DNA from: Halorussus caseinilyticus
GTDB taxonomy: Archaea > Halobacteriota > Halobacteria > Halobacteriales > Haladaptataceae
Assembly: GCF_029338395.1 (NCBI RefSeq)
Contig: NZ_CP119809.1
Coordinates: 3,410,001 to 3,474,000, forward strand
Length of the DNA: 64,000 bases
Direction: 5' to 3'
Below, piece by piece: positions 43,472 through 52,872 of this stretch. Position numbers and translations under genes: made by a program. The notes under the pieces are model-generated. The model was not told where the DNA came from, did not search any database, and saw only the letters and a program-made list of their open reading frames with translations. Numbering within the stretch: position 1 is the first letter of the stretch; each line of letters begins with the position of its first letter.

Positions 43472-45424
43472 CTACCTGTCCAGCAACGACTCCAACTCGC
43501 CGACGACCTCCGGGTTCCGGAGGGCGCTGGTGTCGCCGAGGTCCTCGCCGTTGGCGATGGCCGCGAGGTACCGGCGGACGACCTTTCCCGAGCGCGTTTT
43601 CGGGAGCGAGGGCGCGAACGTCACCGCGTCGGGTGCCGCGATGGGACCGATGGCCTCCTCGACCGCGGTCCGAACGCGCCCGCGGAGGGCGTCATCGCCC
43701 GCGACGTTCGACTCGGGACTGACGAAGGCGTGAATCTCCGACTGGCGCACGGCGTCGTCGTCCTCGCCGACCACGACGGCGGCCTCCGCGACCCCTTCGA
43801 CGCCGACGATGGCCGATTCGATTTCGGTCGTGCTGAGTCGCCTGTCCGAGACCTTCAGCACGTCGTCTGCCCGCCCGAGGAGGTGGAGATAGCCGTCCTC
43901 GTCGCGGACCGCGTTGTCACCCGTGGCGTACTGCCACTGGCCGTCCACGGTCCGAGTCCGTCGCGCGCCCCAGTCGGTGCCTTCGCACAGCGACCGGGCC
44001 ATCCCCGGCCACGGGCGAGTGATGACCAGTTGCCCCGCTTCGCCGTCGGCGACGCGGTGGCCTCGCTCGTCCACCACGACCGTCTCGATGCCCGGCAGAC
44101 TCTTGCCGACCGCGCCGGGGCGCATCCGGTCTACGCCGGGGAGCGTCGAGAGAACGATGCCGCCCGTCTCGGTCTGCCACCACGTGTCCACCACCGGACA
44201 CCGGCCGTCGCCGACGTGGTTGCGGTACCAGTGCCACGCCGTCTCGTCTATCGGTTCGCCGACGGTCCCGAGCAAGCGCAGACTCGACAGGTCGTGGCGC
44301 TCGGGGTGCTGTTCGCCCCACTTCATGAACGCCCGGATTGAGGTCGGCGCGGTGTAGAACACGTCTACGCCGTTGCGCTCGATAATCTCCCAGAGGCGGT
44401 CGGTCTCGGGGTGGTCGGGCGTCCCCTCGTACAACACCGTGGTCGCGCCGAGCGCCAGCGGTCCGTACACCGCGTAGGAGTGGCCCGTAATCCACCCCAC
44501 GTCGGCCGAACACCAGTGGGTGTCGTCGGGACCCAAGTCGAGGACGGCATGACTCGTCCACGTGACGTGAGTCAGGTAGCCACCCGTGGTGTGGCGAACC
44601 AGCGTGGGTTCGCCGGTCGTCCCGGAGGTGTAGATGAGAAACAGCAGGTCGTCGCTCGCGCGCGAGACCGGTTCGACTTCCGCGCCCGCATGTGTCTCCA
44701 CGAGGTCGGCGTACGCGCGGTGGTCGCCCACCGGTCGGTCGTCGTCGAGACGGTTCACCACGACCTGTTCGACCGCGTGGCCGACCGACACGCAGGCGTT
44801 GTCGGCCCGCCGCTTCAGGTCGAGGGCGGCCCCGCGCCGGTAGTAGCCGTCGCAGGTTACGAGGTACTCCGAGTCCGCTCCGGAGAGGCGAGTCGCCAGC
44901 GCGTCCGCGGAGAATCCGGCGAAGACGACCGAGTGGGGCGCGCCAATGCGAGCGCACGCGAGCATGGCGACCGGCAACTCGGGAATCATCGGCAGGTAGA
45001 GCGTCACCACGTCGCCCTCTTCGACGCCCAACTCCCGCAGGGCCGCCGCGAACGCGTTCACCTCGTCGGCGAGTTCTCGGTAACTGTACGTCCGGGTCTC
45101 ACCGAGTTTCCCCTCCCACGCGAGGGCCGTCTCGTCGCCGCGTCCCGCCTCGACGTGGCGGTCCACGCAGTTGTACGAGGCGTTGAGTCGCCCGCCGGGG
45201 AACCAGCGAATCGGTCCCTCGTCGCCGTCGTCCTCGTCCAGCACCGCGTCGAACCCGCAGCCCCAGTCCAGCAGGTCGCCGGGCCGCCGCCAGCACTCGG
45301 GCCACCCCGCCTCGCGGAACGCTTCGCGGTCGGCCGCCGTCACGTTCGCCTGCTCTACGAACGACTCCGGCGGCGTCACCCACTCGTGCCCGCCGTCGGT
45401 TTCGTCCGGACTGCTGTCGTCCAT
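43472..45424 (-). CDS. Second acetate-CoA ligase (acyl-CoA synthetase) paralogue
   Basis: A 650-residue AMP-forming ligase closely related to the acsA product. Both share VFAGFSADALATR, YLVTCDGYYRRG and TWWQTETGG. ATP-binding is LIYTSGTTGEPTLVRHTTGG near residue 275, where the usual PKG is PTL, so the lysine-glycine of the P-loop-like motif is altered. SDRRLSTTEIESA replaces SGHRLGTMEIESA, and the catalytic lysine is in LPKTRSGKVVRRYLAAIA. The changed SGHR and PKG elements suggest different kinetics or a different acid such as propionate. It is separated from acsA by the frameshifted Bat-type gene. Confidence 0.88.
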   Translation of the reverse strand: MDDSSPDETDGGHEWVTPPESFVEQANVTAADREAFREAGWPECWRRPGDLLDWGCGFDAVLDEDDGDEGPIRWFPGGRLNASYNCVDRHVEAGRGDETALAWEGKLGETRTYSYRELADEVNAFAAALRELGVEEGDVVTLYLPMIPELPVAMLACARIGAPHSVVFAGFSADALATRLSGADSEYLVTCDGYYRRGAALDLKRRADNACVSVGHAVEQVVVNRLDDDRPVGDHRAYADLVETHAGAEVEPVSRASDDLLFLIYTSGTTGEPTLVRHTTGGYLTHVTWTSHAVLDLGPDDTHWCSADVGWITGHSYAVYGPLALGATTVLYEGTPDHPETDRLWEIIERNGVDVFYTAPTSIRAFMKWGEQHPERHDLSSLRLLGTVGEPIDETAWHWYRNHVGDGRCPVVDTWWQTETGGIVLSTLPGVDRMRPGAVGKSLPGIETVVVDERGHRVADGEAGQLVITRPWPGMARSLCEGTDWGARRTRTVDGQWQYATGDNAVRDEDGYLHLLGRADDVLKVSDRRLSTTEIESAIVGVEGVAEAAVVVGEDDDAVRQSEIHAFVSPESNVAGDDALRGRVRTAVEEAIGPIAAPDAVTFAPSLPKTRSGKVVRRYLAAIANGEDLGDTSALRNPEVVGELESLLDR

Positions 45425-45497
45425 TCGTCTCGAATTTCGCGCAAATAGGGAAAAATCGTTCGCCTCTTGCCGGACGCCCTCCCCGAGTCGGGTCGTG

Positions 45498-48236
45498 TTA
45501 CTCCTCCAACTGCGCTTGCCACTCCTGCACGCGATTCATCAACTCGATTGGCGAGGTGTCGCTCAGGTCGGTGTTCTCCAGTTCCTCCAGTACGGCCTCC
45601 GTCTCGGGGTTTCTCGGCTCCGGGGTCTCTTTTTTTGCCGCCGACTCGCCCGCCGTCCCCGCTTCCTCCGCCGACTCGCCCGACGCATTCGCGTCGGACG
45701 AGTCGGCCGCGCCTTGGAACTGTCCCGACCCGAGGTCGAACACGACCTGCTTCGGTTCGCCGTCGCCCCCGTCACCGCCGTCGCCGCCCCGCACGTCGAT
45801 GGCCTCGTCCTCGCGCAGGCGCTGGAGAACGTCGCGCGACCGCTCTACCACGGGTTCGGGGACTCCGGCCAACTCCGCGACGTGGATGCCGTAGGACCGG
45901 TTCGTCGGCCCGTCCTCGACGGTCCGGAGGAAGGTCACGTCGCCGTCGGACTCGTCCGCGGCGACGTGGACGTTCCGGACGCCCGAGAGTCGGTCGGCCA
46001 GACTCGTGAGTTCGTGGTAGTGGGTGGCGAAGAGCGTAGTGGACTCGATTCGGTTGGCGAGGTACTCCGTCGCGGCCCACGCGATTGAAATCCCGTCGTA
46101 GGTCGCGGTTCCCCGGCCCACCTCGTCCAGAATCACCAGCGAGTCTTCCGTCGCGGAGTGGAGGATGTTACTTAGTTCCTGCATCTCGACCATGAAAGTA
46201 GAGCGACCCTGCGCGAGTTCGTCGAGCGCGCCGACGCGGGTGTAGATGCCGTCAACGAGACCGACCTCGGCGGCGTCGGCCGGGACGAAACTCCCGATTT
46301 GGGCGAGCAGGGTCACGAGCGCGGCCTGTCGCATGTAGGTCGATTTGCCCGACATGTTCGGGCCGGTGACGACCAGAAACCGCCGGTCGTCGTCGGTCCG
46401 GAGGTCGTTGGGGACGAACTCGGTGGTGCGCTCTACGACGGGGTGGCGGCCCGCCTTGATGTCGATGTCGCCCGACTCACGCAACTCGGGTCGCACCCAG
46501 TCGTTCTCGACGGCGTGGACCGCGAGGCTGGCGAGGGCGTCGAGTTCCGCGAGTGCGCGGCCGACCGACTGGAGCAGGTCGGCCCGGTCTGCGACCCGCT
46601 GGCGCAACTCCGAGAAGAGTTCGTACTCCAGTTCGCCGCGGCGCTCTTCGAGGCGGAGGATTTCGCGCTCTCGCTCGTCCAACTCGTCGGTGGTGTAGCG
46701 CTCGGAGTTCTTCAGACTCTTGAGTCGGTCGTAGCGGTCCGGAACCTTCCCGGTCTCCGAGTTGCCGACTTGGATGTAGTAGCCGTCGGTCTTGTTGCGG
46801 TCTACGGTGAGGTGGGTGATGCCGGTCTCGCGCTTCTCGCGGTCGTCCAGCGTTGCGAGCCACTCCTTTGCTTCCTCGTGTTGGTCGATGAGTGCGTCGA
46901 GTTCGTCGTCGTGGCCCCGGCGGAACAGGCCGCCCTCGGTGACGGTGCCGGGCGGGTCCTCGGCGATTGCGCCGAGTTCCTCCCGGAGGTCTGCGGCCGC
47001 CTCGCGGTCGGGCCGCGAGACGATTTCGGCCAGCGGCGAGTCGGCCAGCGTCGGGTCGCTGGCCACGGCGTCGGCGACTTCCGGCAGGAGCGCGAGGGTC
47101 TCGCGGGCGCGCAGGAGGTCGCGGGCGTCCGCGCTCCCGTGGGCCGCCTTGCTCGCCAGTCGTTCGAGGTCGTAGGCCTCGCCGAGGGTCTCGCGGACCG
47201 TCTCGCGGGCCAGCGCGGAGTCGGCGAAGGCGGCCACGCCGTCGGCGCGCGTCCGGAGCGTCGGCAGGTCCCTGCGCGGGCGCTGAAGCCACTCCTTCAG
47301 GAGGCGCTTGCCCGGACTCGTCGCGGTGTGGTCGATGGTCGAAAAGAGCGACCCCTCGCGGTCGCCCTGCATCGTCTCGGTGAGTTCGAGGTTGCGCTGG
47401 GTCGTCGCGTCGAGCGACACGTGGTCGTCGCCCGCGTACGACTGGAGGCGCGTCATCGAGGCTCTGACGCCGGTGCCGGTCTCCTCGACGTACGACAGGA
47501 GCGCGCCCGCGGCCTGCACTTGCGGCTTTTCCTCCCTGCCTCCGTCGAGACCGACGCTAGCGAGTGTCTCCCGTCCGAACTGTTCTTTGGTCTCGTGGGT
47601 CGCCCGACCGGGTGCGAACGCGTCCGCGCGGTGGAGCGAGAGCGTCGCGTCCGTGCGCTCGCGGACTCGCTCCAAGAAGGCGTCGTCGTTGCGGACCTCC
47701 GGGCCGGGCAGAACCTCCGCGGGGTCGAATCGGTAGAGTTCGGTGAACACGCGGTCTGCGGCGGTCTCGGCGTCCTCGCCGGTGACTTCGGTCACGAGGA
47801 ACCGGCCGGTGGTCACGTCGGCGAAGGCGAGACCGTAGCGGTCGGCGTCCGCACGGACCACGCCGACGAGATACCGGGCGTCGGCGTCCGAGGTTTCGAG
47901 CAGGGTGCCGGGCGTCACGACGCGGGTAATCTCTCTGGCGTGGCCGTCGGGGGTCTCGTGCTGGTCGGCCACCGCGACCCGGTACCCCCGTTCGACCAAC
48001 TGCTTGAGGTGCGGAGTGAGTTTGTCCACTGGGACCCCGGCCATGGGGTAGTTCGACCCGTGAGACGACTTCTGGGAGACCTTCAGGTCGAGGAGGTCGG
48101 CGACTTCCTCGGCGTCGTCACCGAAGAACTCGTAGAAGTCCCCGACCTGCATCACCAGATAGTCGGCGTCGGTCCCGGACTTGAGCGAGAAGAACTCGCC
48201 GACGATACCCCCGACCTCGCCGTCAGGTCCGGACAC
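45498..48236 (-). CDS. mutS: DNA mismatch repair protein MutS
   Basis: Mismatch-recognising ATPase of 912 residues. The N-terminal domain holds the mismatch-wedge motif VGDFYEFFGDDA near residue 37. Connector, lever and clamp domains follow. The ATPase has Walker A GPNMSGKSTYMRQAAL near 615, LDEVGRGTATYDG (Walker B and signature) near 690 and ATHYHELTSL. An acidic, glycine-rich linker (about 800-850) precedes the C-terminal helices. The GTG at 48236 was chosen because GGAGG at 48245-48249 lies 8 bases upstream. A GTG at 48245 would overlap that ribosome binding site. The presence of MutS and a nicking-type MutL implies a working bacterial-type mismatch repair pathway. Confidence 0.95.
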   Translation of the reverse strand: MSGPDGEVGGIVGEFFSLKSGTDADYLVMQVGDFYEFFGDDAEEVADLLDLKVSQKSSHGSNYPMAGVPVDKLTPHLKQLVERGYRVAVADQHETPDGHAREITRVVTPGTLLETSDADARYLVGVVRADADRYGLAFADVTTGRFLVTEVTGEDAETAADRVFTELYRFDPAEVLPGPEVRNDDAFLERVRERTDATLSLHRADAFAPGRATHETKEQFGRETLASVGLDGGREEKPQVQAAGALLSYVEETGTGVRASMTRLQSYAGDDHVSLDATTQRNLELTETMQGDREGSLFSTIDHTATSPGKRLLKEWLQRPRRDLPTLRTRADGVAAFADSALARETVRETLGEAYDLERLASKAAHGSADARDLLRARETLALLPEVADAVASDPTLADSPLAEIVSRPDREAAADLREELGAIAEDPPGTVTEGGLFRRGHDDELDALIDQHEEAKEWLATLDDREKRETGITHLTVDRNKTDGYYIQVGNSETGKVPDRYDRLKSLKNSERYTTDELDEREREILRLEERRGELEYELFSELRQRVADRADLLQSVGRALAELDALASLAVHAVENDWVRPELRESGDIDIKAGRHPVVERTTEFVPNDLRTDDDRRFLVVTGPNMSGKSTYMRQAALVTLLAQIGSFVPADAAEVGLVDGIYTRVGALDELAQGRSTFMVEMQELSNILHSATEDSLVILDEVGRGTATYDGISIAWAATEYLANRIESTTLFATHYHELTSLADRLSGVRNVHVAADESDGDVTFLRTVEDGPTNRSYGIHVAELAGVPEPVVERSRDVLQRLREDEAIDVRGGDGGDGGDGEPKQVVFDLGSGQFQGAADSSDANASGESAEEAGTAGESAAKKETPEPRNPETEAVLEELENTDLSDTSPIELMNRVQEWQAQLEE

Positions 48237-48430
48237 GGCGACCACCTCCGAGCGACGAGTGAGCGAACAGAGTCATAGTCGAGTCGGAGGGGCGACGACG
48301 ACTAAAACGGTGCGGGTTCGGGAGGCGGTCGGCGAAACGCCGGACGGGTCGCGCGTTAGGGAAACAGCTAATACGCGAATAGTTGACGATTAATAATGTG
48401 GTTAGGTGGGGCTACCCACGGAGAACAACT

Positions 48431-49635
48431 ATGGAACGACGACGCACGTTTCTGAAAGGCGTCGGAGCGACCGCGTTCGGACTCGCTTCGGGCGTCCGGG
48501 GTATCGGGGGACAGGGACGCGAGCCGGTGTGCCGCGACGACGGCGTGTGCAAGACGGAGATATACCGCCGCGAGAGCGAACCGCCGCTGTCGGCGTCCGA
48601 CATCGAGGACGCTCAGCGCAGGGTCCTGCGAGCGTACCGTCGCCACACCGACTCGGCCCGCGCTATCAGCGTCGGCCGGGTCGGGCCACTGCTCGAATTT
48701 CCGGTCTACTCGTTCGCGTTCACCATCGACGCGCAGGGCCGGAGTTCGTTCATGGTCGGCGGGCCGGAGGAGTTGAACCGCCCGCCCGGAGAACCGACGA
48801 CCGAAGCGCTCGAAACGACGGCCGCGGCCGAGGAGACCACGACCTCGGCCAAACCCGACGCCGACGTTGCGAGTCGCATCGAGTCCGTCGAGCGACTCAC
48901 GAGAAACTTACAGGCGACCGCGGAGCGGTCGATTCCGAAGCCGCGTCGGTGGACGTACTCGCCGCCGACGCAGGCGACGCGGCGACCACCGACGGCGAGA
49001 CCACCGAGGCGGCCCGCGCGATGACCGCGGGTCCGGCGGCGCTCGGGACCGCGACGACCCAACCGGATGTCGAAGTCGAGAATCTGGTCTCGCTCGGGGT
49101 CGCCATCGTCGGGACGGAGGCCGGTGAAATCGTCTCGCGGTCGAGACTCGGACTCGACCGCACTCTGCCCGAACGCCGGTCCCACCTCGTCGTGCAGGAC
49201 CTCAACGTCGTGCCGAACCGCGACCCCGGTTGGCGAATCCGGAGTTCGGAGGCGGTCCACGACTGGCGAAGCGGGTACGCGCCGATAATCGCGGCCGCCC
49301 AACACGAACCCAACGGCGGCACCGGCGGCCCGGTCCAGAGCGTCGGTCTGAGTCTGGGCCTGTCGGGACCGAGCGCGTCGTGGTCGTACTCCCAACCGAA
49401 CGTCACGCGCCGAAACCTCTCGTCGGCGAACACCTCGAAGTGGCGCTGGCAGTGGAAGCGCCCGAGTCGGAACTCGGAGAACTTCAAAATCGGAAGTCTC
49501 GTCGCGGCGTCCGAACCCGCCGAGCGCGGCAACCACGTCGTCGTCGTCCGGTCGGGAGCGACGTTCCAACGCGGGACGTTCCCCTTCGAGCGGACCGGCA
49601 AACTCCGACTCGCGCAGGCGTTTCGGTACGAGTGA
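48431..49635 (+). pseudogene. Tat-exported protein interrupted by one frameshift
   Basis: The first frame starts MERRRTFLKGVGATAFGLAS, a twin-arginine signal, so the product would be exported folded. It continues through VCRDDGVCKTEIYRRESEPP to ADVASRIESVERLTRNLQAT. At about 48918-48926 the reading moves to another frame, SEAASVDVLAADAGDAATTD, which runs to RLAQAFRYE at 49635. Adding one G makes a 401-residue protein. The C-terminal half has LSLGLSGPSASWSYSQPNVT and several W-K-R pairs, suggesting a beta-rich secreted domain. I recognise no family. Either a real pseudogene or a sequencing error. Confidence 0.65.
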
Positions 49636-49707
49636 ATGTATTGCTAAAAGAATCTAAAATACACCTAAAGAAATTAATTTTGTTGCTCTACCGCGCTTAT
49701 TTGTTGC

Positions 49708-49905
49708 TTAGGCCTTCGCCGTGTAACCCGCGTCCTCGACTGCCGCCACGAGGTCCGCGTCCGAGGCGTCGCCTTCGACGGTCACGCTGTCGGACTCGTT
49801 GTCCGCCTCGGCGTCGGTGACGCCCGGTACGTCCCGAAGCGCGTTTTCGACGTTCTCCTCACAGCCGCCACAGCTCATCCCTTCGACGGTGATTGTCTTT
49901 GCCAT
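49708..49905 (-). CDS. CopZ-like heavy-metal-associated (HMA) chaperone
   Basis: A 65-residue HMA domain: MAKTITVEGMSCGGCEENVE carries the copper-binding CxxC, and the ferredoxin-like fold continues through SDSVTVEGDASDADLVAAVE to GYTAKA. Stand-alone HMA domains carry Cu(+) in the cytoplasm to P-type ATPases. A copper ATPase is 32 kb away. The next gene upstream is the remains of a DUF4396 membrane protein gene, a family often placed with copper genes, which suggests a former copper module. Confidence 0.92.
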   Translation of the reverse strand: MAKTITVEGMSCGGCEENVENALRDVPGVTDAEADNESDSVTVEGDASDADLVAAVEDAGYTAKA

Positions 49906-49999
49906 GTCTCACACTTGGGTCGCGTCCCTTTTCGCGCTTTCCCCTTCGGCTTCGGAACTCGAAACGAGCCGAGGTTAAGAAATTAAGGCTTCGCCGCGG

Positions 50000-50042
50000 C
50001 AATTCCGTGCCGACGCCGGACTCCGGCGTCGGCACGGAATTG
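50000..50042. other. Perfect 21-base-pair palindrome
   Basis: Bases 50000-50020 and 50022-50042 are exact inverse complements around one central base (outer arms begin CAATTCCGTGCCGACGCCGG). It lies in the divergent gap between the copper chaperone gene and the DUF4396 pseudogene. It could be a hairpin, a protein-binding dyad or an insertion trace. Confidence 0.8.
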
Positions 50043-50087
50043 CACGTAGCCAAAATCCCGTAAAGTCCACGGACCGTAGCTTCGGGC

Positions 50088-50323
50088 ATGGGAATCCAGC
50101 AGGCGCTACAGAACGTCCTGACGAATCCGACGTACCTCGCGGCGTGGGGCGCGCTGGTCGCCGTCTCGCTGGCCGTTCTCGTCTGGGGGCCGGAAGAACA
50201 ACTCGGAACTGAAGAGCCTCATGAAGTTCGTCTGGGGTTCACGGTGCTGTACTCCGGCCCGTTCGGACTCGTCGGCTACTGGTACTCGGGTCGGACCCAA
50301 ATCGACCACGACTCGTTCTGGCG
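50088..50323 (+). pseudogene. Decayed DUF4396 membrane protein gene
   Basis: Begins MGIQQALQNVLTNPTYLAAW with a first membrane helix. The expected next segment, RKNNSELKSLMKFVW, is readable only in another frame (about 50195-50238). Then FTVLYSGPFGLVGYWYSGRT and QIDHDSFWR return to the first frame. These are hallmarks of DUF4396, so two compensating indels have occurred. The conserved continuation after the WRR motif is missing because TnpB-derived sequence takes over at about 50324. It is a true pseudogene rather than a single sequencing slip. Confidence 0.7.
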
Positions 50324-50479
50324 GTATCAAGCGAGTAGGAGCGGGACGCTCCGAATCAACGCCTGTGGAGACTGCACTCCCTACGGGAACCACCACGGTT
50401 CCTGCAAAGCGCGTCGTGGAAGCAGGACGCCCTACCCTCAAGGAACGAGCCGTGTCACCGGCGAGTGAGTAGGGTAGGG
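50324..50479 (+). mobile_element. Relic of IS605-family TnpB 3' end
   Basis: Encodes SGTLRINACGD in one frame and TTTVPAKRVVEAGRPTLKER then AVSPASE in another. This is the usual C-terminus of haloarchaeal TnpB (OrfB) proteins, here frameshifted. The tail CCCTACCC (50431-50438) pairs with GGGTAGGG (50472-50479), matching the terminal stem of such elements, where the guide-RNA-like transcript would end. No transposase body or left end is present. It has replaced the 3' part of a DUF4396 gene. Confidence 0.65.
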
Positions 50480-50483
50480 TAGT

Positions 50484-50774
50484 TCACAGCCGAGTCTCGA
50501 TTTCCGCGACGAGTTCCCGCGCCGCCGCGACGTGTTCGTCGGCCGCTTCGTTCCCGGTCTCCTTGACGTTCGAGAGGAGCATCCGGACCTGTTCGACTCG
50601 CTTTTGGACGACCGCTTCGGGTACGTTCGGTCCCGTGGCGTCCTCGCAGACGGCCTCCGCTTCTCCGAGCCACTGGCTCGCCCGCGTCTCGACGGGTAAC
50701 TCGGCGGTGGCTTCGAGGTGGTCGTGGAGGTCGGCGACGAGTGAGGGGAGGTCTGCGTCGTCAGTGGCGGTCAC
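50484..50774 (-). CDS. Small helical acidic protein (96 aa)
   Basis: With the GTG at 50774, the protein starts MTATDDADLPSLVADLHDHL and is all-helical and acidic: SQWLGEAEAVCEDATGPNVP, VVQKRVEQVRMLLSNVKETG and AADEHVAAARELVAEIETRL. A TATA-like ATTACTG about 27 bases upstream fits a leaderless start. An ATG at 50833 would overlap the divergent gene and add basic residues. No family is recognised, though the pattern is like other haloarchaeal small soluble proteins. Confidence 0.6.
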   Translation of the reverse strand: MTATDDADLPSLVADLHDHLEATAELPVETRASQWLGEAEAVCEDATGPNVPEAVVQKRVEQVRMLLSNVKETGNEAADEHVAAARELVAEIETRL

Positions 50775-50832
50775 GTTCGGCGTTCGTTCTGCTCTCGTAA
50801 CAGTAATGCGGTCGTAGTACGGGCGTCGGAAC

Positions 50833-51306
50833 ATGACCGACGAGCGAGACGACGCGAGCGACGAGAGCGACTCCGAAGACCACGGTCTCCCGCCCGAAGA
50901 CCTCCAATACCCCGAGTTCGTCTTCGAGGAAGGCGAAATCGCCGACGACGGGAGCTTCGAACTCGACGCCGACCTTGACCGGGACGAACTCCGCGCGTGG
51001 GTCGAGGACCTCGCGGGCGGACTCGCCAGCCACGACATCGCGGTCGAATCACCCGACGGCTACGTCACGCTCGGGGTCGCGCCCGAGGGAGCGTCCATGT
51101 CGTTCGACCCCGACGAGTCGGGCGTCGGCGAGTTCGCGGTCACGGTCGAGATGCGCGCGAAGGCGATGTTCGTCGCCGACGACCCGGAGGGTGAGAAGGT
51201 CGGCGCGCGCGGCGGGAAGGGGTTCGTCCCCATCGAGGCGCTGACTGGGGAGAGCGACGACGAGTATCGGTGCTACAACTGGATAGACGACCCGACCGAC
51301 CCTTAG
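50833..51306 (+). CDS. Acidic protein of unknown function (157 aa)
   Basis: A disordered acidic start (MTDERDDASDESDSEDHGLP) is followed by a compact domain from about 40: SFELDADLDRDELRAWVEDL, VESPDGYVTLGVAPEGASMS and a beta-rich VTVEMRAKAMFVADDPE, ending in RGGKGFVPIEAL. The helix-then-strand layout loosely recalls the amphi-Trp domain of haloarchaea, but I cannot confirm it. It is divergent from the 50484-50774 gene with a short shared promoter space, and its stop overlaps the stop of the converging thiD gene by a few bases. Confidence 0.7.
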   Translation: MTDERDDASDESDSEDHGLPPEDLQYPEFVFEEGEIADDGSFELDADLDRDELRAWVEDLAGGLASHDIAVESPDGYVTLGVAPEGASMSFDPDESGVGEFAVTVEMRAKAMFVADDPEGEKVGARGGKGFVPIEALTGESDDEYRCYNWIDDPTDP

Positions 51307-52691
51307 AGCGCGTCCAACAACGCCAGCACGCGCTCGGCCAACTTCTCGCCGTCGCGCGCTACCACCTTCGTCATCGCCTCCTTTCCGTCCTCGCCCCTAT
51401 CGACCACCGCCACAGGCGTCCCCTCGACCGACTCGAAGGCCTGCCGCGCGCCCCACTGCATCGTGGACTCCTCGCGCTCCTTCACACCCTCAGGCTCCGA
51501 CCCCCGGTCGTACTCCGCGACCGGCCAGTCCAGCGAGTCGAGCGCGGCCTCCACGTCGGCGTCGAACCGGCAGTTCGCGGCGAAGCGCAGGTCGGGGTCG
51601 AACTCCCGGCAGGCCAGCAGGAAGCGCGCGACGTGACTCGACGCGCCGAAGCGCACGCCGCGGTTCGGCTTGACTCCCGAGAACGTGCGAGTAATCCGGC
51701 CCTCCACGGCGGCAGTCTCGCTCGCGTCTTCGGCGTAGGGGGTCGCGCCGACGACGTTCGTACCGACTTCGGGGACGAGCGCGGACACGTCGGCGTCCAC
51801 GAACTCCCTGACCACCTCTCGGACCTCCTCGGCGGTGGGTTCGCGGGCGGCGCGGTTCCGGCGCTCGACGCCGTGGTGGACCGCGCCGGGTCCCTCGCCC
51901 ACGTCGAGGGGGTAGCGGACCGCGCGAGTCACGAACTCGACGCTCGTCTCGACTGCATTATTAAGGTTGTACCCACGCGCGAAATTGCTTGCGACCGCGG
52001 CCGAGAGCGCGCACCCCGACCCGTGAGTCGCGTCGGTGTCGATGCGGGAGTGTCTGGCCGTGCGCGTCCCCTCGGGCGTCACCAACACGTCGCGGACCGT
52101 CTCGCCGGGGACGTGTCCGCCCTTCAGGAGGGCGGCGTCGGCACCCATCGAGACCAGTCGCTCGCCCGCCGCGATTGCGGACTCGCGGTCCGCGACTGCC
52201 ACGTCGGTCAGCACTTCCGCTTCGTCGGCGTTGGGAGTCACCAGTGCGGCCTCGGCGACGAGGTTCGCGTAGGCGTCCTCGGCCGCAGGGTCGAGCAAGC
52301 GGTCGCCAGAGGCGGCCACCATCACGGGGTCCACGACGACCGGAAACGCGGCGTCCGCGGCGCGGTCGGCCACCGCCTCCACGATGTCGGCGGTGGCGAG
52401 CATCCCGGTCTTGGCGGCCCGCACGTCGAAGTCGTCTGTCACGGCGTCGATTTGGGCCGCGACCTCTTCGGCGGGCAGGACGTGGGTCGATTCGACGCCG
52501 CGGGTGTGCTGTGCGGTGACGGCCGTCACTGCGCTCGTCCCGAAAGCGCCGTGGGCCTCTATGGTCTTGAGGTCGGCCTGCACGCCCGCGCCGCCGCCGG
52601 AGTCGCTCCCCGCGACGGTCAGCACCACGGGTTTCTCGACGGGGGACGGGACGCGGGTGTCGCCGGTGACGGGTCGGCTCTCGTCGCTCAT
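51303..52691 (-). CDS. thiD: Bifunctional HMP(-P) kinase / thiamine-phosphate synthase (ThiD-ThiN)
   Basis: Thiamine biosynthesis enzyme of 462 residues. The N-terminal ribokinase-like domain phosphorylates hydroxymethylpyrimidine and its phosphate: [20 protein letters not shown] (residues 20-39), [20 protein letters not shown] and the ATP motif [11 protein letters not shown] near 215. From about 285, a ThiN domain ([29 protein letters not shown] and the closing [13 protein letters not shown]) joins pyrimidine and thiazole phosphates in archaea without ThiE. A TCTAAGTACC patch 28 bases upstream suggests a leaderless transcript. No TPP riboswitch is seen before it. Confidence 0.93.
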   Translation of the reverse strand: MSDESRPVTGDTRVPSPVEKPVVLTVAGSDSGGGAGVQADLKTIEAHGAFGTSAVTAVTAQHTRGVESTHVLPAEEVAAQIDAVTDDFDVRAAKTGMLATADIVEAVADRAADAAFPVVVDPVMVAASGDRLLDPAAEDAYANLVAEAALVTPNADEAEVLTDVAVADRESAIAAGERLVSMGADAALLKGGHVPGETVRDVLVTPEGTRTARHSRIDTDATHGSGCALSAAVASNFARGYNLNNAVETSVEFVTRAVRYPLDVGEGPGAVHHGVERRNRAAREPTAEEVREVVREFVDADVSALVPEVGTNVVGATPYAEDASETAAVEGRITRTFSGVKPNRGVRFGASSHVARFLLACREFDPDLRFAANCRFDADVEAALDSLDWPVAEYDRGSEPEGVKEREESTMQWGARQAFESVEGTPVAVVDRGEDGKEAMTKVVARDGEKLAERVLALLDAL

Positions 52692-52872
52692 TTACTCGGT
52701 GGTAAAACGAAGTGGTACTTAGAGGTGGGTGGTCGGGTGGCGTCGGTGCTTCCGGGAAACGAGTACGCTGCGGGATGGAACTGGCGCACACGAAATAAGG
52801 AAAATGACGTGTTTCGCGTGCGTGCGAGAAATTTTCCACTATCGACTTCTACCCAGTGCATACGAGGAACCC

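Noticed and set aside
52692-52872. TPP riboswitch upstream of thiD
   Set aside because: The upstream space has a TATA-like element about 28 bases before the ATG, leaving no room for a leader, and no THI-box pattern is visible.
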